64,000 bases of DNA from positions 32,771,264 through 32,835,263 of the forward strand of contig NC_134883.1 in the NCBI RefSeq assembly GCF_041734735.1. Direction: 5' to 3'. The DNA is from Babylonia areolata. Lineage: Eukaryota > Mollusca > Gastropoda > Neogastropoda > Buccinidae. Positions 24,240 to 34,186 of the stretch are shown here, one piece after another. A model generated the notes under the pieces. The model ran no database searches. It was not told the DNA's origin and worked only from the letters and a program-made list of their open reading frames with translations. Position numbers and translations under genes: made by a program. Each line of letters opens with the position of its first letter. The stretch's first letter is position 1.

Positions 24240-24650
24240 CCTCTTGGAAAGCCATCACAATGCTCCAGCCACAATGCGCCAGCCCTCTTCAAATGTCATG
24301 ATGACTTACATCAAAGGCTCTTCTTCTGTTCAAAAAACCTCAGTCTTCAGAGAGACACGAACCATCTTGAACACTCTTGGGCCGACATGTGAAAATAGCT
24401 TGCCCACAACGAAAAGACGGCTGACAGTTAGCAGAGAGGAAAAGGTCAAGGTAAACACAACTCGGAAAAGAAGTTCAACCTAGGGGGGAAAAAAGAAGGG
24501 GAGGAAACTGGGATAGCTGCTGGTTATCGATTGGAAGTTTCTCTGTGGCTGTGATGGTTTGAATTCCACTTGCGTTTGACATTGATTTCCTCACAAATTC
24601 TCCGCTTTCCTCCCGAGAAAAAGCAGTGTGGAGAGAAGGAAAGAAGACAG
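24240..24650 (+). repeat. Block duplication 2, right copy
   Basis: Direct-orientation copy of 22425-22930, about 1.8 kb away, with moderate divergence. Confidence 0.75.
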
Positions 24651-25518
24651 AGCTACAGAGATGCAACTCCCTCCCCTCTTCACACTGGGGAAGCAGCGGC
24701 AGAGAATGTGCCTGACAAAGACAGAAAAAAACGTGCAAGGAGGAATTAGACAGGAAATGTGTACAGGGAAGGTGAGGGGATGAGTCAGGTAAAGGAGCTA
24801 AGCCTGAGATATGGGAGAACTGAAAAGGACGCCCCGATTTGAAGGGATTGAATTAATATATACGTATATAGCAACAGAGGGCGGGGAGAGGGGGGAGAGA
24901 AAAAGGGGGTTCTGGTGGCTTACATTCCTTGAAGCCAAAAAGTGGAGTCGAAGTCCGTATTTAGAAAGAGTTCTTTGAAGTTTGAATGATGTGTGGTAAA
25001 ATCGATACTGACGGGGAAGGCAGGCGGTAGGAAAGTATGGCTGAAATGGAAATCGGACATGGAAGGTGAACTTACGTGTACAGTTGTACTAAATTTAGAA
25101 GTGGCGCTTGGTGCAAAACGAAGGGACAATCAGCCTTCTGTTCGCGTAAATAATCACCGACAGTCTTTAGTAATACTAAAGCGTCAGCTAAATTCTTTTC
25201 AATGTGTTCTTGGTGTGAATGCATGCATTAAATTTTCTTGTTTCCATTGCAAAAGGATTGCCTTATGCTCTGCAAACCTTCTCAAAGAATATACGTTTTA
25301 GAACTATCCCTTGTATGGCTCGCAGTGGAGCATTGTGTTTTTCTCTTTTCATATCTTTTCTTCCTTCACAAGCACGTGCATACACACAAGTTAGTCATAC
25401 CAGTTTAAAACGGTTTCTTGTTGTTGTTCTGTACATGACCACGTAATATGCTGTAAGCATTCACACAAGTAAGAAAAATGAGCAGCCGAAAAAACGAATA
25501 TAATACGCATAATGCAGT

Positions 25519-25519
<1 letters not shown>

Positions 25520-25551
<32 letters not shown>

Positions 25552-25742
25552 TGAGTGATGGTATTTGTAAACATATTTGCGTGTGTGACCGGTGTACGTG
25601 TGATGCAAACGCGTTCAATAATTTGTGAAATGAATTCCATGTGATGACACTGACACTAGTGTAACAACAATTGATCGTGTGTACACACACACACACGCCC
25701 ACTCGTCTAATTACACTTCCAGTGAATACAGTTAAACTGAAG

Positions 25743-25783
<41 letters not shown>

Positions 25784-25862
25784 AAGTATTGTTCTCAGTG
25801 AAGAAACATAAATTCGATGAGGAACACACACACACAGACACACACACACACACACACACATT
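25520..25862. repeat. TG/CA/TC microsatellites beside exon G
   Basis: TG at 25520-25550, CA at 25683-25696, TC-CA at 25742-25785 and CA at 25826-25862. The last ends about 90 bases past the exon G donor in transcript direction, so the pre-mRNA carries UG repeats just inside the intron. Confidence 0.9.
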
Positions 25863-25950
25863 CACATGCCAACACACCACAAACAAAACACCGTGCTTCG
25901 CTCCCTCTCCCCTCCCCTTACAAAGGGCAAGCACCCAAGCGACCACGTAC

Positions 25951-26133
25951 TTGTCATCCTCTTGGTCTGCACGTCCACAAAGGCCATGCTGCCGCGGCCC
26001 GCTCTGGTTCGGGCCCACACCACGAAGCGGTAGCTGCTGGCCGGTTGCAGGCCAGTGATCTTGGCCTGTAGTTTGGCCGGGTCCTTGATGCGCGGCTTGA
26101 GGTCCCGCACCTCACCGATCTGGTTCCCCTCCA
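25951..26133 (-). CDS. Nrg: Exon G: C-terminal part of FN3-4
   Basis: The exon has 183 bases and encodes 60 residues after a Val codon shared with exon F (phase 1 in and out). It reads EGNQIGEVRDLKPRIKDP, then the FN3 signature ITGLQPASSYRFVVWARTRAG with the tyrosine corner, then VDVQTKRMT. KDP and GL.P.S.YR match remembered Neuroglian at the same points. The acceptor is TTTTGACAG and the donor ACAA|GTACGT. In canonical L1-family proteins a fifth FN3 would follow. No such exon was recognised in the remaining 25.9 kb of the window. Confidence 0.93.
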
Positions 26134-26714
26134 CTGTCAAAACCACAAGGCGCACGGGGTGTGAGGTGTTTGACAGGGGGTGACTGTTTTTCTTCTTTTC
26201 TTTTTTGTGTGTGTGTGTGTGTGTTTGTTTTAATGCTTACGTGTTTGCGGCCAGTGTCCTGGGACCGCTTAGGCTAGTCCACAGTGCGTGTCTTAATACT
26301 GAACGTAAAATGGAAAAACAACAAAAAACAAACCGACAACAAACGGATCGCCCAAATGCGGATACGAAAATCCGAAAATATAGTAGTACTCCAACCCGTT
26401 GTATTGGGTGGAAAAGAGATGGTGTAACATGTTTTAACTCCTTCCTCATATCTGTGGGGAAAAAACAATCCCTCGCTCTTCTCACCCTTCAACCCCCTCC
26501 CGTAAATACCGTCAAACATTATGTATTGTAGAGTCGAACTCACATGTACCAAATTCTGACACAATGTCAAAACTATGCGGAAGTGAACAAACCCGCAAGA
26601 GGCATTAAAAAATCCACAAAACTCGGTATCGCACACACAACTGGGCGAAAATATCACAACCTGAAGGGAAAACATGGTTGTGTTCCTATGCGCGAAGTGC
26701 TCTTTAATGCATGA

Positions 26715-27265
26715 ATGCAGAATGGAACTGAGGGTTAGGGGAGTAGCTGGCTTACAACCGATGCTTAATTATGTATCAGCATGTTTGTGTGTGTGTATAT
26801 GTGTATACTGTGAACTGAATGAAGTGTTCAGTAGGACAGGGGGAGTTAGGGTTGCCCGGCTGACAACCAATATTTTATGTATCAGAGTTCTCGTGTACCG
26901 AACTGAATTCAGTATACCGCAACAAAGAACTGACTGGCTTGTTCAGTGAAATAGAGAGGGTTGGGCCATGGAGCGGGTGGTACTTGGCTGAAAGCGGATG
27001 CTACGTAATGTATCAGGATAATGATGTGTCATGTTTTTCCACATCCCCCTTGATGGACTGACTGTGGCGTGTTCTTCAGGACAGTGGTCCTGGCCGACAC
27101 CTGATGTTAAGTTATATTTGCCAGTTACACTCAATCTTAAATGATATATCAGCACAAGTTATGTTTATTTATGTATTCCAACTGACTGCCGTCGTGTTCA
27201 GTAAGCAGGTAGATGGGGAGGGGTGGGGAGAGAATACCTGACTTTATCAGTATAATTATGTGTGA
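26715..27265. repeat. Degenerate array of about 120-base units derived from the exon F donor region
   Basis: Five degenerate units (anchored near 26735, 26845, 26975, 27090 and 27215) repeat the order GTTCAGTAGGACAGGGG, G-rich run, CTGGCTGA-AACCGATG, TATGTATCAG, ATAATNATGTGT. The same order occurs at the true exon F end (27690-27755: TTGAGGACAGGGGGG, TACCTGGCTGATAGCCGACG). The unit near 26975 keeps a possible donor (CCAA|GTACC on the minus strand); the other clear copies have lost GT. A SINE was later inserted between unit five and exon F. Confidence 0.6.
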
Positions 27266-27267
27266 TG

Positions 27268-27680
27268 TGAAGAGATGGCCTCGATGCAACGCGTCCGCCT
27301 TCGAAGCGAGAGAATCTGAGCGCGCTGGTTCGAATCCTGGCACAGTCGCCAGTATTTTCTCCCCATCCATTAGACCTTGAGTGATGGTCTGGACGCTAGT
27401 CATTCGGATGAGACGATAAACCGAGGCCCCGCCTTCAGCATGCACTTAGTGCACGTAAAATAATCAACAGCAACAGAGGGGATGTCCCTGGCAAAATTCT
27501 GCAGAAAATTCCATTACGATAGGGAAAAAAAACTGTAGTAAGGAAGAAATACTAAAAAAAAAAAAAAAAAAAAGGATGACGCTTTCAGTGTACCGACGCG
27601 CTCACCCTGGGGAGAGCAGCCCGATTTTCACATAGAGAAATATGTTGTGACAAAAAAGAGTAATACAATAATACAGTGTG
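27268..27680 (+). mobile_element. tRNA-derived SINE in the F-G intron
   Basis: Head: GATGGCCTCGATGCAACGCG with box B GGTTCGAATCC near 27329. Body: CGGATGAGACGATAAACCGA and the CAGCATGCACTTAGTGCACG block. 3' domain: CCGACGCGCTCACCCTGGGG and GAGCAGCCCGA, after an internal poly-A run (27554-27572). It lies antisense to the gene. Confidence 0.8.
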
Positions 27681-27730
27681 ACGTGTTGAGGACAGGGGGG
27701 AAGGGGGTAGAGGGTAGGGTGTGTATGTAC

Positions 27731-27853
27731 CTGGCTGATAGCCGACGTCAAAGCCGATGAGGTTACCGTTGGGTTCCTCCGGGGGCAGCCACTGCAAGAT
27801 GACGTACTGCTCCTCCACCACCAGGGTGCTCAGGCTGCGGACCGCCGTGGGGG
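27731..27853 (-). CDS. Nrg: Exon F: N-terminal part of FN3-4
   Basis: The exon has 123 bases and encodes 40 residues after a Thr codon shared with exon E (phase 1 in and out). It starts PTAVRSLSTLVV and carries the FN3 core Trp in YVILQWLPPEEPNGNLIGF, where PNG.L.G(F/Y) is a classic FN3 strand-C turn also seen in Neuroglian. The acceptor is TGTCCCCAG and the donor CAG|GTACAT. Both splice sites sit in tandem arrays: the acceptor within a 41-base repeat, the donor at the end of a degenerate array of roughly 120-base units. The exon length is a multiple of three, so it could be skipped in frame, but that would remove half a domain. Confidence 0.92.
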
Positions 27854-28016
27854 CTGGGGACACAGGGAGACACAGAGATCAGGGTTCAACATGACTGGGG
27901 ACACAGGGAGACACTGAGATCAGGGTTCAACATGACTGGGGACACAGGGAGACACTGAGATCAGGGTTCAACATGACTGGGGACACAGGGAGACACTGAC
28001 ATCAGGGTTCAAGATA
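27854..28016. repeat. 41-base minisatellite, four units, containing the exon F acceptor
   Basis: Units start at 27854, 27895, 27936 and 27977 and are nearly identical: CTGGGGACACAGGGAGACAC, then TGAGATCAGGGTTCAACATGA. On the minus strand each begins as GTGTCTCCCTGTGTCCCCAG, which is the real 3' splice site of exon F, so three decoy acceptors stand in tandem upstream of the true one. Confidence 0.95.
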
Positions 28017-28039
28017 ACGATGTGGGACAGTGGTGATGA

Positions 28040-28260
28040 TGATGATGATGATGAGTACATATATAAAGCGCCTATCCTCGGTCGGAGACCAAGTTCTCAG
28101 CGCTTTACAAACACGGAGTCATTTGCAACACAAGCTGCCTACATAGGTAGAGCCGACTGACAGGTGCCATTAGGGCGCTCGTCATTCGTTTTCTGTGTCA
28201 TTCAATCAGGTTTCAGTTAAATACACAAACACACTCATACAGACATGTATGATCAACGTA
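28040..28260 (+). repeat. Unclassified interspersed repeat
   Basis: A (GATGAT)n run, then AAGCGCCTATCCTCGGTCGG, AGACCAAGTTCTCAGCGCTT, TACAAACACGG and GAGCCGACTGACAGGTGCC. The first blocks recur at 45870-45930. It is probably the 3' part of a retroelement; family not known. Confidence 0.6.
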
Positions 28261-28443
28261 ACTATCTACTGCTGGGGACAAGGGCATGCGTCTTAGATGA
28301 CCATTTCTTTCTCTGTTCCTTTGTTGTGTCTATTAACTCTTGAGGATTTCATGACAATAAATGAAGTCGAGTCGATTCGAGACACACACACACACACACA
28401 CACACAAACCACCAACACCAAAATGACTGTCAGCAGCACTCAC

Positions 28444-28654
28444 TTCCCTCCGGCGTGAGGAAGTCGATGGTCATGCTGGTCTGGCCGGTGTAGTGCGTGT
28501 TGCGGACCGCCACCTGGGCCCTGAGGGCCGTGTTGGCGGGCAGACCCCTCAGCGAGGCCCTCACCACCGGGTTGCCTGCCGGCGGCTGAGTGGGCACCGA
28601 CACGTCCACCTCCTGCATCTTGTGTCGGCCCTCGCTCGACTTCCAGTACTGCAG
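28444..28654 (-). CDS. Nrg: Exon E: C-terminal part of FN3-3
   Basis: The exon has 211 bases and 70 residues (phase 0 in, phase 1 out). It starts LQYWKSSEGRHKMQEVDV. The strand-F region reads NTALRAQVAVRNTHYTG, a rather variable form of the usual L.P.T.Y...V.A.N. It ends TIDFLTPEG, matching DFDTPEG in Neuroglian. The acceptor CCGTTACAG has only a moderate pyrimidine tract. The donor is GGGAA|GTGAGT. The first 39 bases of the exon and its acceptor are copied about 210 bases upstream in the intron. An alternative acceptor at CTGCAG six bases inside the exon would remove Leu-Gln but keep the frame. Confidence 0.93.
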
Positions 28655-29005
28655 CTGTAACGGGTGTCGTAGGGGGGTGGTGAGGTACATGATACTATAC
28701 TACTACTACTACTAATACTAATAATAATAATACCAAAATCAAAATGTTCCCACCAAATTTCCTGATTGTTCCTACAAACACTTGACAGAGGTCAGCATAA
28801 CTTGCTACAGTATGCCTCTCTCCTTCATCTTGTGTCGGCCTTCGCTCAACTTCCAGTACTGCAGCTGTAACGGGTGTCGTAGGGGTGGTGAGGTTCATAA
28901 TAATAATAATAATAATACTAATGGTTAAGAAGACGAGTAATGATAATACCAAATTCAAAATGTTCCCACCAAATTTCCCGATTGTTCCTACAAACACTTG
29001 ACATT
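28615..29005. repeat. Tandem duplication of the exon E acceptor region
   Basis: Unit one (about 28615-28800) holds the start of exon E and its upstream intron. Unit two (28826-29005) repeats 39 exon bases with two changes, the acceptor, the CGGGTGTCGTAGGGG block, an (AAT)n run and CAAAATGTTCCCACCAAATT, CTACAAACACTTGACA. The copy's exon-like part keeps the frame LQYWKLSEGRHKM and then reaches a stop. Confidence 0.9.
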
Positions 29006-29204
29006 GGTTGGCATCACAGTATGCCTCTCTCAGGTGACCTCCACCAATAAGAAACTGGACAGTGGAAAACATGACCAAATGTAACATTTACAAACAGCCT
29101 CCTGTAGCAGTTACATCGTGTTGTACGTCGGCCCAAGTGATTGTTTGCCTTGTAGATAAAATGTACGTTTGCTGATGTGGCTCGGAGTCCGTGTGTTCCT
29201 ACCG

Positions 29205-29345
29205 AATTCAGAATGTTCCTGCCAACTTTCCTGATTGTTCCGACAAACACTTGACAGGGGTTGGCATCTCTGATATCAATAATAATAATGATAACGCGTA
29301 AGCATTCTATGGTGCGATATCCGGTATTACTGCCGATCAGAGCCG
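29205..29345. repeat. Third diverged copy of the CAAACACTTGACA block plus repeat debris
   Basis: ATGTTCCTGCCAACTTTCCT, GACAAACACTTGACAGG and GTTGGCAT repeat the intronic part of the preceding duplication. Right after it, TATGGTGCGATATC resembles the repeat at 37788, next to an (AAT)n run. From 29345 to 30040 nothing else is recognised. Confidence 0.6.
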
Positions 29346-30103
29346 CTAAAATGAAAAGCAAACATTACATTTAAAAAATTGAAAGAAGCAATTAGATGGG
29401 GCGTTTTTTGGTTTCTTGGGCTTGTGTTGAATTGAGGTGAAGTTAAATACTAAAGGAGTTATGTTTTAGGTGAATAGGATACTAAACAGGCTCACTGATT
29501 CCGGATATCACTACTGGTTAGGTGATGCGGGGGCGGAATGCTAAACTGAAACACCGGTTTGAGTTCGGATTTAGGTAAAATGGGATGGTTATCATGGCCA
29601 CTGCGGGTTATGTTCTGTCAAGGCAAAAAGAAGTGCTGTACTGTTTCGTATGGATAGTGGTTTCAGGTTTTCCGCCAAACAGGAAGGTAAACCGGTTCAC
29701 TGATGAGGGATTTTGATTGACTTAAGATACGATGGTGATAAAACTATTTCATTGGGTTAATTGTGATTAAGGTGAAGTGGTTAGCAATCAGGTTCATTGC
29801 AGAAGAGCTGAACCTGGTAACACAGGCTGCTGTTCTGTCTCCTGTCTCAATGTCTGGTTTAACGAACGTGTCGATTTGCATCTGTTAAAATTCCGTCAGT
29901 CCTCCAAAATGTGCACCCTGAAACGGAACAATATTCATTTTTTTATATAATAAAAATGTGAATGTCAGCGAAGGGGGAAAGTCACAAAAGACTGGATGTT
30001 TAAAGTGTGCATATGTGCTAAATCACAGGACGGTGTGCTCTTAATTACAGCGTGCTTTTAGGTGCGAAAGCCAGGCAGATAACAGAGAAAAAGAACTGCT
30101 CAC

Positions 30104-30231
30104 TCTGTATCCTCTGAATTCTCCACGAATTTTATCCGATATTTCCACCGCCTCCCAGATGAAGTAAGCACTGTGCGGCTCCACTGGCTTGGAGGGGTCC
30201 TTGCGGAAGTCCCGCGGCCTCACCAGTGGTT
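30104..30231 (-). CDS. Nrg: Exon D: N-terminal part of FN3-3
   Basis: The exon has 128 bases and encodes 42 residues after a Glu codon shared with exon C (phase 1 in, phase 0 out). It starts EPLVRPRDFRKDP and carries the FN3 core Trp in AYFIWEAVE and the strand C motif GEFRGYR. The GEFRGYR end matches GHFKGYK at the same place in Neuroglian, and the chain continues LQYW in exon E as IQTW does there. The acceptor is CTGTTTCAG and the donor AGA|GTGAGC. It forms a symmetric cassette with exon E. Confidence 0.93.
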
Positions 30232-33197
30232 CTGAAACAGAACACGCAAATTGTGACCATACATATTGGGGAAAATAAAACAAACATGTAATACTTTTTT
30301 GTCAAATCGCAAATCATCTCGTACAAAAAAGTACACCCATAACAAAAGATCAAAAAATAGGGGGAAAAGGGCGGGTTAGTGACATGTCATTCGATAGGTC
30401 AAGTGGTCAAGCCATTTTTTGCGAAGCTCAATTGGCGCTGAGTCTATTTATGGAGATTGTATTGGTGAAACGTTGTTTTTTCCCCCATTTACTGTCGTTT
30501 TTAAGGGAGTACAGCAAAGCAACAAAACGTTCTGGATGTTGTTACCTGCATTAAAATCAATACCAATACAATCTAATATTTTAACCTTCTTTTATTATGA
30601 CAGGAAATTCGTTCAAAGTAAGCGAAAAGACTTTAATAAACGCTGTCTTCATGGGTAGGCAGAATAGAAATCCTGCCTGGATTCAGGAACCCAAGGGTTT
30701 CAAATCTTTTCGCAGTGTTCTGCCTGTATCCTAATTTTCTTTAAATTGCTTAAACACTTAGGGGAATAAAACAATTTGTTTTATTGTATTATGTCTAAAC
30801 TCAAGTAAGATAAAAGAAAACCGTCTTTAGTTGAAACTATGATTATAAATCGTACAGTGAAACGGCTCGACTGGTCATTTTATCTATGTTTTTGCGACGG
30901 AAACACGGACTTGTGTCACGTTATTTCCACTGAATGTCTATTCAGTTGCCCCCAAGAGAAAGAAACAAGAAAAAAACCAAAAAAAAAAAAACCAAAAAAA
31001 AAAACGTAAATATGTTCAAACTGCATTTTGTTTTGTCATATGCAAAAGGAACTTCCACTTTCTCTCCTTACGCCTTCTCTCAAAGTCCAAACCTAAATTC
31101 ATCTCTGAAATGTCTCTCAGACAGGTAAATGCCATTGTTTTTTCTCTCCTAGAGCCAGTTGCATTGCTTGGTTCTAAATTGTTTGACAGTTACACGTGAC
31201 TTAATGCCTACGTTGACCGAACTTCGCCATTGGTCAGTTCCATACTACACACAGTTAGTAGCGGGTTACGACCATACAAGGCTCTTCCATCCGAGCAATG
31301 TAACTGGCTTCTGGACACAGTACAGACGCGTACCTTTGAATCATTCGACAGCATCGTTCCCTTTGATTCCGATATTTAACTGTGTAAACTGCGGCTGGGT
31401 GAGAGCTGGATCCTTGACGTGGGTAATAACTTAGTACATTGTCAGTGTAAGCGACTGGCGGGGCTGACCAGCAATGATCATCTTCACGGACAAGCATGTC
31501 ACAGAGTGAAGAGTTGTTGATAATTCGGCCTGATGGAAATAAGATTCAAAAGATTCAAGCACTTTATTGCCCAGTAAAAACAGCTTTCAAGCTTTCGGTT
31601 TTGCCAAGTAATGCCGTGTGTAGGTAGTGATTTTCTCCAACTCCCAACCCTTTTCACGGTCCTAATCTCCAGGCTATGTTCCCCCTTTCCTCCATTCAGT
31701 CCATGTCCCACAGGAGAAAAGATTGGTTAGCAAACCGCATTCCGCTGAAACGGAATTGTTCAAACACTCTTGAGTGCGCGGTTTTGTGGACTTTACAGAT
31801 CTACAAAATCATTCAGGGTGGAAAAGATCTTTATACACAGCCTATGCATTGCCACGGGTCAATTGGATCACCGTTCCCCCGCTCGGGCAGCAAAGTGCAC
31901 TTTCGTTAACTTGGTAAGTGTGCAGTGTGCTGATTGGTTGAGTGCACTTCCGTTAACTTGATAAGTGTGCAGTTTGCTGATTGGTTGAGTGCACTTTCGT
32001 TAACTTGGTAAGTGTGCAGTATGCTGAGTGATTGAGTGCACTTCCGTTAATGTGATAAGTGTGCGTTTCGCTGATTGGTTTCCACTGACTGCATGACGGC
32101 TGTGGGCCAGTGCACCAGATGTACACCACAGCTTGGGATTTTTCCCAAAGCCGCCATCATCCCTGACCCCAGGCTGGGCTGTACAAAACTGAGACCATAC
32201 GTCGTTCACTTAATGCTGTCACAGTGACACAATATAGATCATGAATTATGCATCGGAGTCAAGGCTTGGGTAAATGCGCTGCATACGCAGCTAGCTCATG
32301 AATGATGCACGGAAGGCATGTCAGGAAAAAAAAAAGGCAGTAAATGCAGGCGGAGAATGGTAATAAAAATGTTGGGCAGTCAATACATCCCCACGTACGA
32401 TGCTAAACATATTGGGCAGGGAGAATGGAGAAGCCATGCCGATAGGACACTTTTCAACCGCGTGCTTACCATAAATCATGACACCCCCCTCCCCTCCACA
32501 ACTTCCCCTTCCCAACTGGTGGCACTGAAAGCAGGACAGAAGAAATGTTTCTTGCAGACGAAAATCAATGCTAGTCAGCCCCACGAATGTCCTCTTTGGG
32601 AGATAATGATAAAAGTGACCGTGACAGAAACGGCCTTTTGACGCCAACTTTTGTCTCACTGGTCAGTGGTCCTTGTTTCACGCTGGACCAAACCATGTGA
32701 ATACTATCTCCAATCACCTTATGTTGCGGTGTCGTTTCTTGTCTTGTCAGCTGTCGAAAAAAAACTGATCACAAACTGACCACACTGCTGCCATCACAAA
32801 AAGAGGATACATTCAGATGATTTGTGTACGAGTGACGGGAAAATAAGACAATCAAGCGATTGAAGATTAAAAATAATATCCAACAAAAACAAACAAAACA
32901 TAATTGCAGCTGAAGAAGTCGATGGTGCCAGTTCCTCATCAACGATAGTTGTGCTTTTTGAGCGTAGGTGGACCTCGCAGGATAGTGTTTCAAGTTCAGG
33001 TAACTAATCGTGTCTGTATTCTCTCCAATCTGTAAGACTACTGGGGTGTTGTGGAGGTCGGAAAGACCTTTTTGCGTTACTCCGGATTTTCAGTCCTCCG
33101 TAACAACTGATCATAAACTGCTTCCCGCCATGTAAGTTCTGAACTGAATTAGTATGAGCCGAGGAAATACCTATGACATTCGTTTGTCACGCGTGTT

Positions 33198-33232
<35 letters not shown>

Positions 33233-33622
33233 ATCTCTCTGTCTATCTCTCTCTCTCTCTCACAAGTATTGCTCGTCTGTGCGATCATTGCACGATAGCC
33301 AAATACATTTTGGCTCTGCATTGAAGATACATGGGAAACCTCTGGCAAGAGGTGTTTGTTTTTCTTGTTCTTCCTAGCAATATATAGGAATATGAGCCAT
33401 CAGACTGGACATAGGAGAGAATGGGGTGAAATGACAGGCCAGTTAACATACGCATACATTCCAGACACGCGTGTACGCACACGTGATCACAAACATGCTG
33501 CCAAATAGCGCCTGTTTTATGCTTGCGAAAATCCAAGGTCGTTCCAAGAGGTGTTATCCAGCTAAACTGATGCACATAATAAAGTTAGTTCCTCTCATTA
33601 TATGGCTGCAGATGTAGGCTAC

Positions 33623-33680
<58 letters not shown>

Positions 33681-33806
33681 CTCGCATGTAAAATCACGAG
33701 TTAAAGCAAGCTGCAACAGTTTGCCAGTTCTAACGTACTTTGCATTAGCTGAAAGGGAGAAAGATCAAATGTGCGTGCACGCGAGAACCACGCGTCTCCC
33801 ACCGAC
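30232..33806 (-). other. Intron between exons C and D
   Basis: 3.6 kb. 30300-31890 holds A-rich runs (30957-31003) and no gene. 31894-32080 is a minisatellite. 32090-33190 is unassigned. (TC)n lies at 33199-33263 and (TG)n at 33626-33680. Short open frames here lack any family signature. Confidence 0.5.
31894..32080. repeat. 47-base minisatellite, four units in a two-unit higher order
   Basis: Units begin GTGCACTT at 31895, 31942, 31989 and 32036, a constant period of 47. Units 1 and 3 carry TTTCGTTAACTTGGTAAGTG; units 2 and 4 carry TTCCGTTAA and TGATAAGTG. This shows that a dimer was duplicated. Units 1, 2 and 4 end in CTGATTGGTT, an inverted CCAAT box. Confidence 0.95.
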
Positions 33807-34038
33807 CTGCCTCCCCGGATCGTCCCTGGTAGGTGAAGGCCGGGTGGTGGGCCTCTCCGAGCTCGTTCATGGCCTTGACCTGGATCTCGTACTCCTGGTA
33901 GACGTCCTTGACCTCTCGCTCAAAATGTCCGCGCGCCGAGTCGTTGACGAGGGCGCTGTTCCAGGACAAGCTGCCTTTCCTCCGCCAGTACACGTGGTAC
34001 CGGAACCCCGGCCCGTGGAACTCCAGGCGGTGCATGGG
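33807..34038 (-). CDS. Nrg: Exon C: remainder of FN3-2
   Basis: The exon has 232 bases and 77 residues (phase 0 in, phase 1 out). It opens with PMHRLEFHGPGFRYHVYWRR, which continues WT from exon B exactly as WTPM continues in Neuroglian. The later strand motif YEIQVKAMNELG and the end QGRSGEA lead to the next domain. One sequon (NDS) is at residue 32. The donor is GCAG|GTCGGT. The acceptor is CAG directly behind a (TG) run of about 17 units, so the microsatellite serves as the pyrimidine tract. Skipping this exon alone would shift the frame; skipping B and C together would keep it. Confidence 0.94.

Positions 34039-34041
<3 letters not shown>

Positions 34042-34076
<35 letters not shown>
34042..34076. 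repeat. (CA)n forming the acceptor tract of exon C
   Basis: About 17 CA units on the plus strand, i.e. UG repeats in the transcript, end directly at the CAG of the exon C acceptor. Confidence 0.95.
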
Positions 34077-34077
<1 letters not shown>

Positions 34078-34084
34078 ACGCTCA

Positions 34085-34186
34085 GTCATGATGACGATGA
34101 CGACGATGATGATGATGATAATAATAATAATAACAATAATAATAATGAAGTACAGTAATAATGAGGATGATGGTGATAATTAAGTA
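34085..34186. repeat. GAT/AAT trinucleotide tract
   Basis: (GATGAT)n into (AATAAT)n. The same kind of tract resumes at 34455-34620 on the other side of a SINE body, suggesting the SINE sits within one tract. Confidence 0.9.

Larger units (their letters stand above)
16231..25950 (-). other. Intron between exon G and candidate exon H
   Basis: 9.7 kb without a recognised exon. It holds a G-rich motif (16716-16746), two local block duplications (17.4-19.9 kb and 22.4-24.7 kb), the fold-back element (20.2-21.15 kb), (GA)n at 21914-21946 and 24166-24196, a poly-G run at 22687-22700 and CA/TG tracts from 25520 to 25862. I searched for a fifth FN3, a transmembrane segment and an ankyrin-binding tail and did not find them. 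Confidence 0.5.

Noticed and set aside
1-25900. Fifth FN3, transmembrane and ankyrin-binding exons of the gene
   Set aside because: Looked for in the minus-strand frames and GC-rich patches. Apart from candidate exon H, nothing carried FN3, FIGQY-type or transmembrane signatures with usable splice sites. Short exons could still have been missed.
31894-32080. CRISPR-like array
   Set aside because: The 47-base period has no unique spacers. It is a minisatellite in eukaryotic DNA.
33628-34158. 176-codon plus-strand frame over exon C
   Set aside because: Starts in a TG array and ends in an AAT array; it is the reverse shadow of exon C.
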